From: Glandiceps talaboti
Lineage: Eukaryota; Hemichordata; Enteropneusta; Spengelidae
Direction of reading: 5' to 3'
Assembly (NCBI RefSeq): GCF_964340395.1
Contig: NC_135567.1
Coordinates: 19,951,806-19,997,805, forward strand
DNA: 46,000 nucleotides
Shown here: positions 1-10,250 of the stretch, one piece after another
Position numbering within the stretch: the stretch's first letter is position 1
Layout: each line of letters starts with the position of its first letter
The notes under the pieces: model-generated
What the model saw: the letters and a program-made list of their open reading frames with translations, nothing else
Told to the model about the DNA's origin: nothing
Database searches by the model: none
Program-made: the position numbers and the translations under genes

Positions 1-1
1 T

Positions 2-2177
2 ATGGACCGCCGAGAAAGCTCACCAGTAGATGAAGAAGTAGATAGTAGAGCTGCATCAAATAAAGAAAATAATAATAAACTATATTACGGTGAACCCGAA
101 GATCTCGTAAAGTCGCCAAAGGAACTTTTAGGCGAAGAATTCGCTACAATTGCTGAGTATAATGCACATCTAGCCAGACAGTTCAGACGTCAAGAGCAGA
201 CTGTCGCGGATGACACTGATTGTGATTGTCACAAGTATAGCATGGAAAAGTTAGGAGAGAAACAATGGACTTTGTATTGCGATAAACGTGACGTAAATTG
301 GGACCGCGAGTGGAGACTCGTGTTTGACGAGAACGAAGATGATGAAAATAGTTTAAGAGAGCGACGGGAAAATTGGGAAAAGAAATTAAATTTCAAGTAT
401 GCTGATGAATCTGATGAAGAAAGCATTCCAGATCAGAAGTCGAAACACGTCTCTATGGCAACGTTTAACGGACCAAGGCGTGATCCTTGGCAAGCTAACG
501 CACCCGCAAATAAAATATCATCGCAGGCTACAATGCTACTCGCACAAAGTTGCAGCAAAAAAATTGAAATAAATCATAACATGCCCGAAAAATCACCGAA
601 ATTAGACAAAGGTTTATTCGTGTCAACAGATAAAATTATGTCAACAGAAATAAATGAGAGCGCAATTTTAGTAAATGGACCCTCAGGGAGCGTTGATAGT
701 GTCGCAGATGAGAAAGCAACACAAACGGAAATAAAAAAATCAAAGACACCAGCTAAGAGAACTCTTAGTGATTCCAGTAAAGGTAGTCACAGTGGAAGTA
801 AAACAAGTCTTAACAGAGCTGGTAGTAGAAGTTCTATCGGTCCCTCATCTCCGGGAACGCAGAGAAAATCGTCAAAATATATGACGACCGTCGAAATAAT
901 GATAGACAGTAAAAACGGAGGAAGAGCGGGCAAAGAAGAAAATGTTGTCAAACCGGGAAATACAGGTGCTAGAAAAAAAACTACCGGTTGTTTCAAAAAA
1001 TCCTCCTCACCAACTCAGATGTCAAAAACTAATTCGAGAGAGAGTCGCGTACAAAGTGCGAAGCGCGATAAACATTCCCGAACTGGAAGTATGTCTCCAC
1101 CGAATGTTGCAAATCGAAAAGCTATGTCGGCAACCGGTGTTCGTAGTCGTAGTGTCGGACCAAATGTATTACTTCAGAATGCTAATGAGAAACCTGTCAG
1201 CGTTCGCGAAAAGAAAGCAGCGTGGGAGGCGAAATCGTTAAGTAAAAATAAAACCGAATCTTCCTCGTCTGATCATGGTCACATGACACAACGAAAGTCG
1301 TCAGAAAAGAGGAAATCTATCGTCGCTGAAAGGAAAGCAATGCTCTTGTGTAATGTTACTGGGGATAATAAACCAACGAGTACCTCTTCAAGAAAATCCA
1401 CAGGGTCTACAAGTAAAACCGACGGTCAAGAAAGTAGGCCAAGAAGAAGCTTACCACCTACACCGATTAGAACGGATGCACCGGGAACCTTTGCTCGTAC
1501 GGCATCAAGATTTACGCCATCGTTGCACAAATCTGATCATAGCCCAGGAACGAAAAGTTCCAACACAGGAAGATCTACATCATTATCGTCATCAGGAGGG
1601 AAAGTTGACACAACACACCATCCACGTGCTTCGCGAACTCTCTCTTCATCATCATCACCTGTTGGTAGTCATAGAAACTCACCTACGTCTAAAAACGCAC
1701 CTACAACAATATTGCGAAAGTCGGATGATAAATCAACCAGTGTGACAAGAAACACTGCTTCTAAGACACTGCCCTCACACAGTATGAAACGGAAAACCCC
1801 ACCACCCATACCTACAAAACCTGACATCAAAGGACTAAAAAGAGATTCTCCTCCCAGACACTCGGACATGAAAACAAAAACCCGCAGAACACCACCCCCA
1901 ACCTCATCAAGTCTTGACGAAAAGACAAAAGACTCAGAAAAACCAGATATGGTCAATAAACCAGATATGGTCAATAAACCAGAGATGAAAGACAAAGGTG
2001 GACATGTTGAAACTGACAGTGCTCGGAAACCGTCAAAGAAAACTGAAACATCGCCAAGTAAAATGGAGAAAGATGGAAACTACTTTCTGAAAGTCGTACA
2101 CGGAGAAGAGGATAGACTGAATAAATTATGTAAAGTAACAGAAATAGATCTACAGAAAAATGAACTGACTGAGGACG
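2..2177 (+). CDS. DLGAP: DLGAP long exon (disordered N-terminal region and start of GKAP domain)
   Basis: One uninterrupted frame of 725 codons plus one base, ending at donor GAC G|GTAAGA. Residues about 75-130 are charged and Trp-rich (NWDREWRLVFDE, RRENWEKKLNF). The rest is low-complexity Ser/Lys/Arg/Pro. The final 35 residues (from DGNYFLKVV) match the start of the conserved GKAP C-terminal domain. Reading through the donor stays open to the stop at 2378-2380, so an intron-retained form would add about 67 repeat-encoded residues. Whether the exon begins at or before position 2 cannot be seen. Confidence 0.85.
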
Positions 2178-5100
2178 GTAAGAAATATCTACATTTACAT
2201 ATCATTTGCATATCATTTACATATCATTTATATATCATTTACATATCATTTACATACCATTTACATATCATCTACATATCATCTACACATCATTTACATA
2301 TCATTTACATATCATTTATATATCATTTATATATCATTTATATATCATTTAGTCATTATACCATGCCTGAGTCAAGTTGAACAAATGAATATGGAATATG
2401 TACTATAGTCATTCTATGTCATAACCACATGTGCTACATTGGTTTTGGTTTTGGTTTTGGTGTGTTCAAAATATTAGTCAAAATGTTCAAAAATGTTGGT
2501 GTTTTCCCCAATTTTTCTTTGATTTTACTGGCACTGATATAATTATATTATTCTCCAATATTTTTCTTTGTTCAGTTTGAAAATACTTGTGACCTAAAAT
2601 TGGCACTACTTATCTAGACAAAAATTGTGAAGTCTTACGAGAAATAGTGGATGCGGAAACTGACATCAAATTAAAAAGACAATATAAAACTATTCTTCCA
2701 ATCTGTAATGGAATCTGATAGGAAGAAATAAACAACACAGAGACCATTTGGAAAACAATGGAAAACCTGAACTAGACACTCGTACAGAAAAAAAATATAA
2801 TAAAATAAAATAAAAAATCTACCTACCCCACCTATTCTAAAATTGAGCGTAACCGGAACCACACAATTTTTTTTATTACTTCTAATAAAGCCAGAAATAC
2901 TAAAAAAGCAGTTTAACAGGCCCAACCTACCCATATTTTTTCTAAGTGGCCATTAAATGGAATCTCTAGAATTGATTTGAAACGATTTCTTTTAGAATAT
3001 GTGAGTGCTAAGTGTTTTTATGGTTGTCAATTCTTGTACATGTATGCTGATAAGAAAGTATGATCACCGAGAGGTCACCGAGAGGTCACAAACTGTCACT
3101 ATGTGTTGTTAAAATCCATTACTGTATTATCTCATTGATGATTCTACATGATTCACTCCGTACTCTTTGTATCAGACAAGTTTGGTTTTACTTAAAATGG
3201 TAGTCACGCTTGTAATGGGATTACGTTATATACTAAAAATACAATGTCGATAGTGTGTCAAGATCTTGCACAGACTGTGAGGTCATTTGAGGTCAATCTA
3301 AGGTCATTTGAGGTCAATCTAAGGTCAGTTTGAGGTCACTTTGATGACAGTCATGGCAACGTGTCATGTTTTTTATGTCTTTGAGAGTAATGAGTCATGG
3401 AAAAAAAACTGTTTTTGTGAAGGGTGGTGTCGTTTTTTGTGTTTACCTGATTTTTGTGTTTTTCTAGTCATGTTTAGTTGATTCCATGTCAAAATTGTTC
3501 AGTATCAAATTTATCCGATCCACCCTATATTTCTAGGGTCCTTGTTTAGGCAACATCTACAACCATAAGGGGATACTAAAATTTTACCAGATTTCTCCTC
3601 TGTTGCAAGGTTCTAAAACACAATGTAATTTTACCAGATTTCATGTGACCCTCTCTGTTACCAGGGTTCTAAAACTTTCATAAATACACTGAATGTATAG
3701 GAAACTGTAAATTTTACCAGATTTCACCCTCTCTGTTACCAGGGTTCTAAAACCTTAGTAAAAACACTGAATGTATAGGAAACTGTAAATTTTACCAGAT
3801 TTCACCCTCTCTGTTACCAGGGTTTTAAAAACCTTAGTAAAACACTGAATGTATAGGAAACTGTAAATTTTACCAGATTTCACCCTCTCTGTTACCAGGG
3901 TTCTAAAACCTTAGTAAAAACACTGAATGTATAGGAAACTGTAAATTTTACCAAATTTCACTCTCTGTTACCATGGTTCTAAAATCTTAGTAAAAACACT
4001 GAATGTATAGGAAACTGTATATATTTTACCAGATTTCACCCCTCTCTGTTACCAGGGTTCTAAAACTTTCGTAAAAACACTAAATGTATAGAAAACTGTA
4101 TATATTTTACCAGATTTCACCCTCTCTGTTACCAGGGTTCTAAAACCTTAGTAAAAACACTGAATGTATAGGAAACGGTATATATTTTACCAGACTGATT
4201 GTTATCAGGGTGATGACCTCACCTCAACTACTGATAGTAAAATGAGTCATATTGGTACACGTATTGTGTTGATAAATTCTACCAGTAAATATAGGTGTCA
4301 AAATATCCAGGGTTTTATTTTGATGTTTGATGAGTCATTTTTTAATAGGTTTCATGTCAAAAATAATATCATGTGTTGTGAGTATATGTGTATTTATATT
4401 TTTACTGGTATATGTGTAGAGTCAATACCTATCAACACTTTGTTTCATTGGTGTCCAATATTAGGCATGAGTGTTAAATATATTCGAACGCCATTTATCC
4501 AAACACAATGGGTGGTCTGAAATTTGTTTATCCGAACAAAGTGGGCTGCCTGAAATTTGTTCAGATAAGCAATTGTTCGGATAAATGGCGACATTGAAAA
4601 TGACACAATATATTTTAATAATATTATTATAATGATGTTTGTTTTTATATAATACTTTCCCAATCTGTGCTCAAAGCACTTTACAATTATTACCTCTGGC
4701 ATGGATGTATAGTGGCACAACGGCCCTTTATACATGTACTTCCTTGAATCCCTGGAAAGTGTACAAGCATACAATTTAAATATGGAATACATTCTAACGA
4801 TATTCAGAATCGTATATTTATTGACCAGTTGGACAGAAGTACAAAAACTACTTGAATTGTGACGAGCTGTGCATCTTAGTTGGCTTTTGAAAGAAAATTT
4901 GAACTAAATTAATTTAGAATGGAGCCATAAATATTCTAAAGAATAAATGAATGGACATGAAATGAATACATTCACCCCTGTGGATATTATTCCCCAATAT
5001 TTGTCTTCATTCAGCCAAGGAAAATATGAGTGACCTAAGGGGTGAGTACAAAGTAGTGACAAGGCCCCTTAGGTCACTGGCGAATGAAGAAAAATATTGG

Positions 5101-7345
5101 AGAATAACATAACAGTGCCAGTAATATGAAAGAATATTGGAGAAAGTAATGGCAATTTTGACTGATGTAGAACGACCAGGGTATAAATTCTGTATTTTTT
5201 GTTCAACTTGGCTTGTGCATGATATAATAATATAGTACATCTGAGTTACTTGGCCATACAGTTCATGATATAATGATATAGTACATGGTGTTCTAAGAGT
5301 TACTTGGCCATACAGTACATGATATAATGATATAGTACATGGCGTTCTAAGAGTTACTTGGCCATACAGTACATGATATAATGATATAGTACATGGTGTT
5401 CTAAGAGTTACTTGGCCATACAGTGCATGATATAATGATATAGTACATGGTGTTCTAAGAGTTACATGGCCGTACAGTACATGATATAATGATATAGTAC
5501 ATGGTGTTCTAAGAGTTACTTGGCCATACAGTACATGATATAATGATATAGTACATGGCGTTCTAAGAGTTACTTGGCCATACAGTACATGATATAATGA
5601 TATAGTACATGGTGTTCTAAGAGTTACTTGGCCATACAGTGCATGATATAATGATATAGTACATGGTGTTCTAAGAGTTACTTGGCCGTACAATGCATGG
5701 TATAATGATATAGGACATGGTGTTCTAAGAGTTACATGGCCATACAGTTCATGATATAATGATATAGTACATGGTGTTCTAAGAGTTACTTGGCCATACA
5801 GTACATGATATAATGATATAGGACATGGTGTTCTAAGAGTTACTTGGCCATACAGTACATGATATAATGATATAGTACATGGTGTTCTAAGAGTTACTTG
5901 GCCATACAGTGCATGATATAATGATATAGTACATGGTGTTCTAAGAGTTACTTGGCCATACAGTGCATGATATAATGATATAGTACATGGTGTTCTAAGA
6001 GTTACTTGGCCATACAGTGCATGATATAATGATATAGTACATGGCGTTCTAAGAGTTACTTGGCCATACAGTGCATGATATAATGATATAGTACATCTGA
6101 GTTACTTGGCCATACAGTGCATGATATAATGATATAGTACATGGCGTTCTAAGAGTTACTTGGCCATACAGTACATGATATAATGATATAGTACATGGCG
6201 TTCTAAGAGTTACTTGGTCGTACAGTGAATGATATTTTTAAAAGGTTGAAAACTGTACTTGTCTATAAATATCTACCAGCAAAGCTGGACTATTGAAATT
6301 GAAAACTTAGCTAATTTAGTCAACAATACGTCATCCATACGTCTACTACTCAACAATACGTCATCCATACGTCTACTACTCAACAATACGTCATCCATAC
6401 GTCTACTACTCAACAATACGTCATCCATACGTCTACTACTCAACAATACGTCATCCATACGTCTACTACTCAACAATACGTCATCCATACGTCTACTACT
6501 CAACAATACGTCATCCATACGTCTACTACTCAACAATACGTCATCCATACGTCTACTACTCAACAATACGTCATCCATACGTCTACTACTCAACAATACG
6601 TCATCCATACGTCTACTTCCTATATACATGTACATATATTTCTAAACATAGCCATCTGTTGATGTTAAAATAATACCACTTACAAAAATAAAACTGGAGT
6701 ATATTTCCAAATGTTTTCAAATTCATAATAACAGAAATAATGTTGATTGCTAATAATTATAATATTTGTAGTTTTATGTAGGTTGGAATCATTTTACCAT
6801 CTGGCCGGAAGTCTTCCCACGATTTTTTCAACGCTTTATGGAAGTCGGGGATTTATGTATAACATTGCTTTCAATTTGAAGTTGGCAAGGTGTGGATTGG
6901 AGACTAAAATAGCATTGAGTAGATTTATTGTACAATCATAAAGACATTTTGAAACACTTTTGTGTTTTTGTACTATTGTTTATTTATTTACAGCAGTGAA
7001 ATACATTCAGAAATCATAACCATGTTTTGTTTATTTGTTTATTTGTTTATTTGTTTACAGTAAGTGGTAAAGTCCGTGCAGCTATTGGTAAAGCTCAGCT
7101 ACTGACAACAAAGAAGTTCAAACAATTTAAAGGATTATGTCAACAAAATCTAGTAAGTGATTTATTAATTATATTTTATTAAAATGCTGTAGAATTTGAG
7201 TGGACTTATTAATAATGTTGTCACATACATACATACATACATACATACATACATACATACATACATACATACATACATACATACATACATACATACATAC
7301 ACACATACATATATACATACATACATACATACATACATACATACA

Positions 7346-7376
<31 letters not shown>

Positions 7377-8460
7377 GTACGTACATACGTATGTACGTAC
7401 ATACGAAATCCTGCAAGCAAGCGCACATATTTCTCTTGGAGGGTGTGTTTCAGATGATGTCGCAAAGCGGCCAGTGGATTATGATATTGAGTATGGGCAA
7501 TCCCTGACTTGGGTAGAAATCCAAACTAATACTTTATTGTTGGATTTCAGAGTCCTGACCTAGCAACGTCGTTGAAGACAACATCTTCGGACCTGGCTGG
7601 GTTCTGGGATATGGTTATGATACAAGTTGATGACGTTAACAGACTGTTTGACGAAATTGACCAGTTACGACAAAATGGATGGAAATCACCAACACAACAA
7701 AGTCCAGTAAAAAAGAAGCAACAGGTAAAAGTGAATGCTATAAACGTTTTTTTTTTTTTTACAAGAAAATTCTGTGATCTGTTAGTCTGCATCTAGTTAT
7801 TATACATTGAGCTGGTAAAGTCTTTTTTTGTCACATGTCACTAACCAACCAATGTACATCTTTCTTACATTTCTTTTGTTACATGTCAACATGACAACAA
7901 CCAATGTACATCTTTCTTACATCTCTTTCATCACGTCACTAACCAACCAATGTACATCTTCTGAATTTCTTGTCACGTGTTGTCAACCAACCAACCAACC
8001 AATGAAAATCGTTTACATTCTCTGTAGTCAGATTCCACAACCAATCAATGTACATCTCTCTTACATTGTTTTTAGTCACATGTCACCAACCAACCAATAT
8101 AAAGCTCTCTTTCAATCTCTTTAGTCACATGTCACCAACCAACCAATATAAAGCTCTCTTTCAATCTCTTTAGTCACATGTCACCAACCAACCAATATAA
8201 AGCTCTCTTTCAATCTCTTTAGTCACATGTCACCAACCAAACAATGTAAATCTCTCTTACAGTCTAAGAGTACCAAGAAACCCATGACAGTCAATAATAC
8301 GACAAAAACGTCAACTAAGAAGACACCCGCTACTAAGGCAAAAGAAGCACGCGAAGAAGCTAGAAAACGTCTGCTGGCCGCAAAGAAAGCTGCCGCTAAA
8401 AAGCAACAAGAGAATATGGAGAATGATGTCCAGATTTTTATTCACACAGATGAGAGATAG
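2..8460 (+). CDS. DLGAP: DLGAP/GKAP-family scaffold protein, 3' four exons (gene open at left edge)
   Basis: Exons 2-2177, 7061-7152, 7551-7724 and 8263-8460 join in frame to 879 residues plus stop. The join before exon 2 splits a codon (G|TA, Val); the later joins are phase 0. All introns are GT-AG. The last 220 residues follow the family order known from vertebrate DLGAP1-4: a DGNYFLKVV opening, GKVRAAIGKAQLL, FKQFKGLCQQNL, DLAGFWDM, FDEIDQL, then a basic AREEARKRLLAAKKAA helix near the end. This is the GKAP domain. Vertebrate members are postsynaptic-density scaffolds linking PSD-95 to SHANK; DLGAP5 is mitotic. The N-terminal 640 residues are Ser/Lys/Pro-rich and probably disordered, with PPPIPTKP near residue 600 and KATQT at 238-242. 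The C-terminus reads IFIHTDER and lacks the PDZ ligand of vertebrate DLGAP1-4. The ATG at position 2 may be internal, because only one base precedes it. Family call is firm; paralogue and start are not. Confidence 0.9.
2186..2353 (+). repeat. 11-12 bp AT-rich minisatellite just inside DLGAP intron 1
   Basis: About 14 imperfect copies of catttacatat / atcatttatat begin 9 bases after the splice donor at 2178. The tract contains no in-frame stop relative to the exon. A related catttgcatat repeat lies in a HIBCH intron at about 32470-32550. Confidence 0.85.
2354..3060. other. Intronic stretch, including one dispersed-repeat copy
   Basis: AT-rich DLGAP intron 1. It holds a short (GGTTTT)n run near 2440-2460 and a sequence near 2528-2600 (ttattctccaatattttt, gtgacctaa) that resembles the arms of the hairpin at 4986-5110. 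Its main content is the repeat copy listed at 2618-2880. I see no coding exon here. Confidence 0.5.
2618..2880 (+). repeat. Dispersed repeat family R1, copy 1
   Basis: Matches the reverse complement of 27660-27920 along most of its length: aagaaatagtggatg... and ...aactgac-tcaa at one end, a middle gaccatttggaaaac versus gttttccatacag block, and an end with tagaaattg / cggaacca. The ends are diverged and no target duplication is clear. Being present twice in opposite orientation suggests an old interspersed element. Confidence 0.65.
3072..3338 (+). promoter_or_regulatory. Cluster of eight AGGTCA half-sites (DR5; DR4-DR5-DR4-DR5-DR5)
   Basis: Perfect AGGTCA hexamers start at 3072, 3083, 3280, 3290, 3301, 3311, 3322 and 3333, all in the same orientation. 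Spacers are 5 nt for the first pair and 4, 5, 4, 5, 5 nt for the second group. AGGTCA direct repeats with 4- and 5-nt spacing are the known binding layouts of TR/LXR-type and RAR-type RXR heterodimers. A local tandem duplication of a 21-bp unit explains part of the regularity. Function is inferred. Confidence 0.45.
3590..4198 (+). repeat. ~78-bp tandem repeat in DLGAP intron 1 (about 8 copies)
   Basis: The unit runs attttaccagatttcaccct, ctctgttaccagggttctaa, then aacactgaatgtataggaaa. Copies differ by small indels and substitutions. No coding content is visible. Confidence 0.92.
4489..4590. mobile_element. MITE-like element with 17-bp terminal inverted repeats
   Basis: The left end cgccatttatccaaaca (4489-4505) is matched by the inverted right end tgttcggataaatggcg (4574-4590) with one mismatch. 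Two internal direct copies of ctgaaatttgtt lie between. No target-site duplication is evident. Confidence 0.6.
4591..4985. other. Intronic stretch, nothing recognised
   Basis: AT-rich sequence of DLGAP intron 1. No repeat, exon or RNA gene could be identified. Confidence 0.4.
4986..5110. mobile_element. Hairpin (foldback MITE-like) sequence
   Basis: Arms 4986-5042 and 5065-5110 are inverted copies. The inner 14 bp agtgacctaagggg / ccccttaggtcact are perfect; the outer parts (ttattccccaatattt versus aatattggagaataa) are imperfect. A related arm sequence occurs near 2546-2598, so this is a dispersed family. Confidence 0.6.
5226..6228 (+). repeat. 54-bp satellite in DLGAP intron 1 (about 18-19 copies)
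   Basis: The unit starts catacagtacatgatataat, continues gatatagtacatggtgttct and ends aagagttacttggc. The 54-bp period (18 codons) keeps long spurious reading frames open. Copies vary at a few positions (gtgttct/gcgttct, gtacat/gtgcat), and two are truncated to catctgagttactt. Confidence 0.95.
6321..6616 (+). repeat. 30-bp satellite, ten near-identical copies
   Basis: The unit caacaatacgtcatccatac + gtctactact repeats ten times with no mismatch until the last few bases of copy ten. Perfect homogeneity indicates recent expansion. Both strands are open because 30 is divisible by 3, but neither looks coding. Confidence 0.97.
6617..7060. other. End of DLGAP intron 1
   Basis: AT-rich sequence. 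(TTTG/TTTA)n runs near 7025-7055 form the pyrimidine-rich tract before the acceptor at 7060. No further exon is seen. Confidence 0.5.
7061..7152 (+). CDS. DLGAP: DLGAP exon, GKAP domain part 1
   Basis: Acceptor tttacag at 7060, donor GTAAGT at 7153. It encodes (V)SGKVRAAIGKAQLL then TTKKFKQFKGLCQQNL, directly comparable to the GKIRSAVGSAQLL and FQQFYWLCQQN segment of vertebrate DLGAPs. The first codon is completed by the single G carried from the previous exon. Confidence 0.92.
7223..7405 (+). repeat. (ACAT)n microsatellite with a terminal GTAC-rich palindromic run
   Basis: About 38 tandem ACAT units in DLGAP intron 2 with two interruptions (cacacat, atatat), ending in alternating gtacgtacatacgtatgtac. 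Open frames over this region are artefacts of the tetranucleotide. Confidence 0.97.
7551..7724 (+). CDS. DLGAP: DLGAP exon, GKAP domain part 2
   Basis: Acceptor ggatttcag at 7550, donor CAG|GTAAAA at 7725, phase 0 at both ends (58 codons). It encodes SPDLATSLKTTSSDLAGFW, DMVMIQVDDVNRLFDEIDQL and a Lys/Gln-rich end. The DLAGFWDM...FDEI pattern is diagnostic of the family. Confidence 0.93.
7840..8260 (+). repeat. Minisatellite filling the 3' half of DLGAP intron 3, carrying repeated acceptor-like ends
   Basis: About nine degenerate copies of agtcacatgtcaccaaccaa followed by ccaatataaagctctctttc aatctcttt. The last four are almost identical at 49 bp. Each copy ends in a pyrimidine tract plus AG (tctctttag), resembling the true acceptor tctcttacag at 8262. 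Confidence 0.85.
8263..8460 (+). CDS. DLGAP: DLGAP terminal coding exon
   Basis: Acceptor tctcttacag at 8262; 65 codons then TAG at 8458-8460. A Lys/Thr-rich stretch leads into AREEARKRLLAAKKAA, the counterpart of ARRRLMAAKRAA in vertebrate DLGAPs. The end is DVQIFIHTDER, where vertebrates have an IEIYIPEAQTRL-type end. The Thr-Arg-Leu PDZ ligand is absent. Confidence 0.9.
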   Translation, partial: SKSTKKPMTVNNTTKTSTKKTPATKAKEAREEARKRLLAAKKAAAKKQQENMENDVQIFIHTDER

Positions 8461-8530
8461 ATTTTGTATAGAATTTGACCTTTAACCTTTGTATTTCAGA
8501 CAAAACGTCACAATTATTTTCTGCAAATGG

Positions 8531-8536
8531 AATAAA
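8531..8536 (+). terminator. Candidate poly(A) signal of DLGAP
   Basis: AATAAA lies 70 nt after the DLGAP stop codon. It is the first canonical hexamer downstream on this strand. The true 3' end could lie further on. Confidence 0.35.
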
Positions 8537-9159
8537 CTCCCATAATCCCCATACAAATTTTATATCAATTACAATTTTTGTTACACAATTATTTTAGTTC
8601 TTTCCAGAAAAAGCACTTCAACTTTTTTGTTTAATTCGCACAAGATGATATGATATGTTTTGGTTAATAATTTTTTTTGGTTAATAATTTTTTGACGGAA
8701 ATATTTTTTTTCTAAAATGTAAAGAAACTTGACTTCCACAGCAGATTTTGCGGGAAATTATTCAGAAAATTCATCTGCAGATATTTTTGCATTGAAAAAT
8801 ATACTCAAAGAGTATTTAGGGCGGAATTTTTTTTGGCGGGAAAATTAATTCTGAAGATGAAAAAAATGAAACATTTTTGATGGGGACATCAAGTGTATAG
8901 GCTAAACATTAGAAATAGTGCTGCAGTCAATAGAATGACCTTGTTTTATGTCTAGGTCAAAGTTCAAAGGTTAATGTCAAAGATTCTAAAACAAATGCAG
9001 CAGTTAGAATTAGATATAGTGGTACATTTTCAAAAAATTTAATTTCGATAACTGTCTTACAATTTGTCCAAGATCAGTCTGTCACCAGAAAGCATTTCGA
9101 GCCTCAGATTCTTTTAGAACAAATTCTTGTAAACCAGAAAGTGTCACAAAAAACACCAG

Positions 9160-9345
9160 CCGTAGAACATATAGCAGGAAATACTCACCTGAATGTGAAT
9201 CTGATTCTAATGTCACTCGCGTTTATGACAGACTGTTGGCGTAACATAGCAGGGAGTATTCACTTGAATATGAATCTGATTCTTGTTCCAAGTGTAACTA
9301 GAGGATATGTATTTGAATGTGAATCTGATTCAGTATTTACATGTA
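9160..9345 (+). repeat. Three short imperfect direct repeats
   Basis: Three copies, roughly 60-90 bp apart, of an (a)tagcaggaa...cacctgaatgtgaatctgattc-type unit. The third starts aactagaggatatg. A similar gaatctgattc string occurs at 17390-17420. Confidence 0.5.
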
Positions 9346-9570
9346 ATAGCATATAACCTAGAATACAAAAGAAAAAAAGTTGTTGATGTAACAGAAAAAA
9401 AAACTTTTGTCATCTTTTGATGTGCAATACTTGATGTCACATAAACGTAAGAACCAGTAAAACATAGTTTAATACAGGTCAAAGTTCAAAGTTCATATAT
9501 TGAATACCTATATATCAGAAATCAACAGTACTGGGATTCTTGACGTTAAGGTGGCGAATTACAATTTGTT

Positions 9571-9584
9571 GTTGCCATAGTAAC
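9571..9584. promoter_or_regulatory. X-box-like RFX motif
   Basis: GTTGCCATAGTAAC fits the RFX X-box consensus GTHNYYATRRNAAC at every position. A second perfect match, GTTACCATAGTAAC, is at 11909-11922, and a third, GTTACCATGGCAAC, at 43823-43836. Binding is not shown. Confidence 0.35.
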
Positions 9585-10083
9585 ACCTGTAACTACCAAC
9601 CCTTTCTGTAAGGTGCTTCACACTATATACATTGTTGCTTGGAAAATGTGTGTAGGTCATTATAAGTATTATGTTTATCGTCATAAAAAGGCAGCCATAT
9701 TAATATACTTGAAATATTGAAAGTTGTTTCTAAAGACCCCTTAACTCACCCACAATGTGCTTGTTTGTTAATTTTACAAGTCTCATTATAGTTTGCCGTC
9801 TTCCAAGTTTGTAGACCCTTACATTTTTTTCCAAGTCATCAAATAATTTGTACTTTATGACATGATGTTGATGTTTTGCCTTTATTTATTCACCTCAGAA
9901 AACTATGTACACATTATATATAAACTTCATTATGGTTTTAAATAGAGCTGAAAATATGTAATTTAACAAAAAAATAGGGATTTATGATAGATAAAAACTG
10001 TACTTTGTGAAATATTGCACTTTTCTGACCAAAATGTCACCCTGTGTTAAAATTTTGTGAAGTGCACAAGAGATAGATTTTTG

Positions 10084-10250
10084 TGTGAACAGCGCCATCT
10101 AGTGGTGTGAATGGTAATGATTTGCATATATCAGTTCATGTGAGTAAACTAAATGAATCATACCATCAAATTGTAACGTAAAGACAGTTTGTGTCTTTAT
10201 GCCCCAAGTGCAACATTTACAGACAACACCAGATGGCGCTGTTCACCAGA
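10084..10250. mobile_element. Short inverted-repeat element with CTCF-consensus-like ends
   Basis: The left end gtgaacagcgccatctagtg (10085-10104) and inverted right end cagatggcgctgttcac (10229-10245) form terminal repeats of roughly 24 bp around a 120-bp interior. On the minus strand 10105-10092 reads CCACTAGATGGCGC, a full match to the CTCF core CCASYAGRKGGCRS. The right end, 10226-10239, matches 13 of 14. The element is part of duplicated block A and recurs in block B. Its mobility is inferred only from the inverted ends. Confidence 0.6.

Noticed and set aside
5007-5693. 228-codon minus-strand frame over the 54-bp satellite
   Set aside because: A period divisible by three keeps it open; the product is a pure repeat with no independent support.
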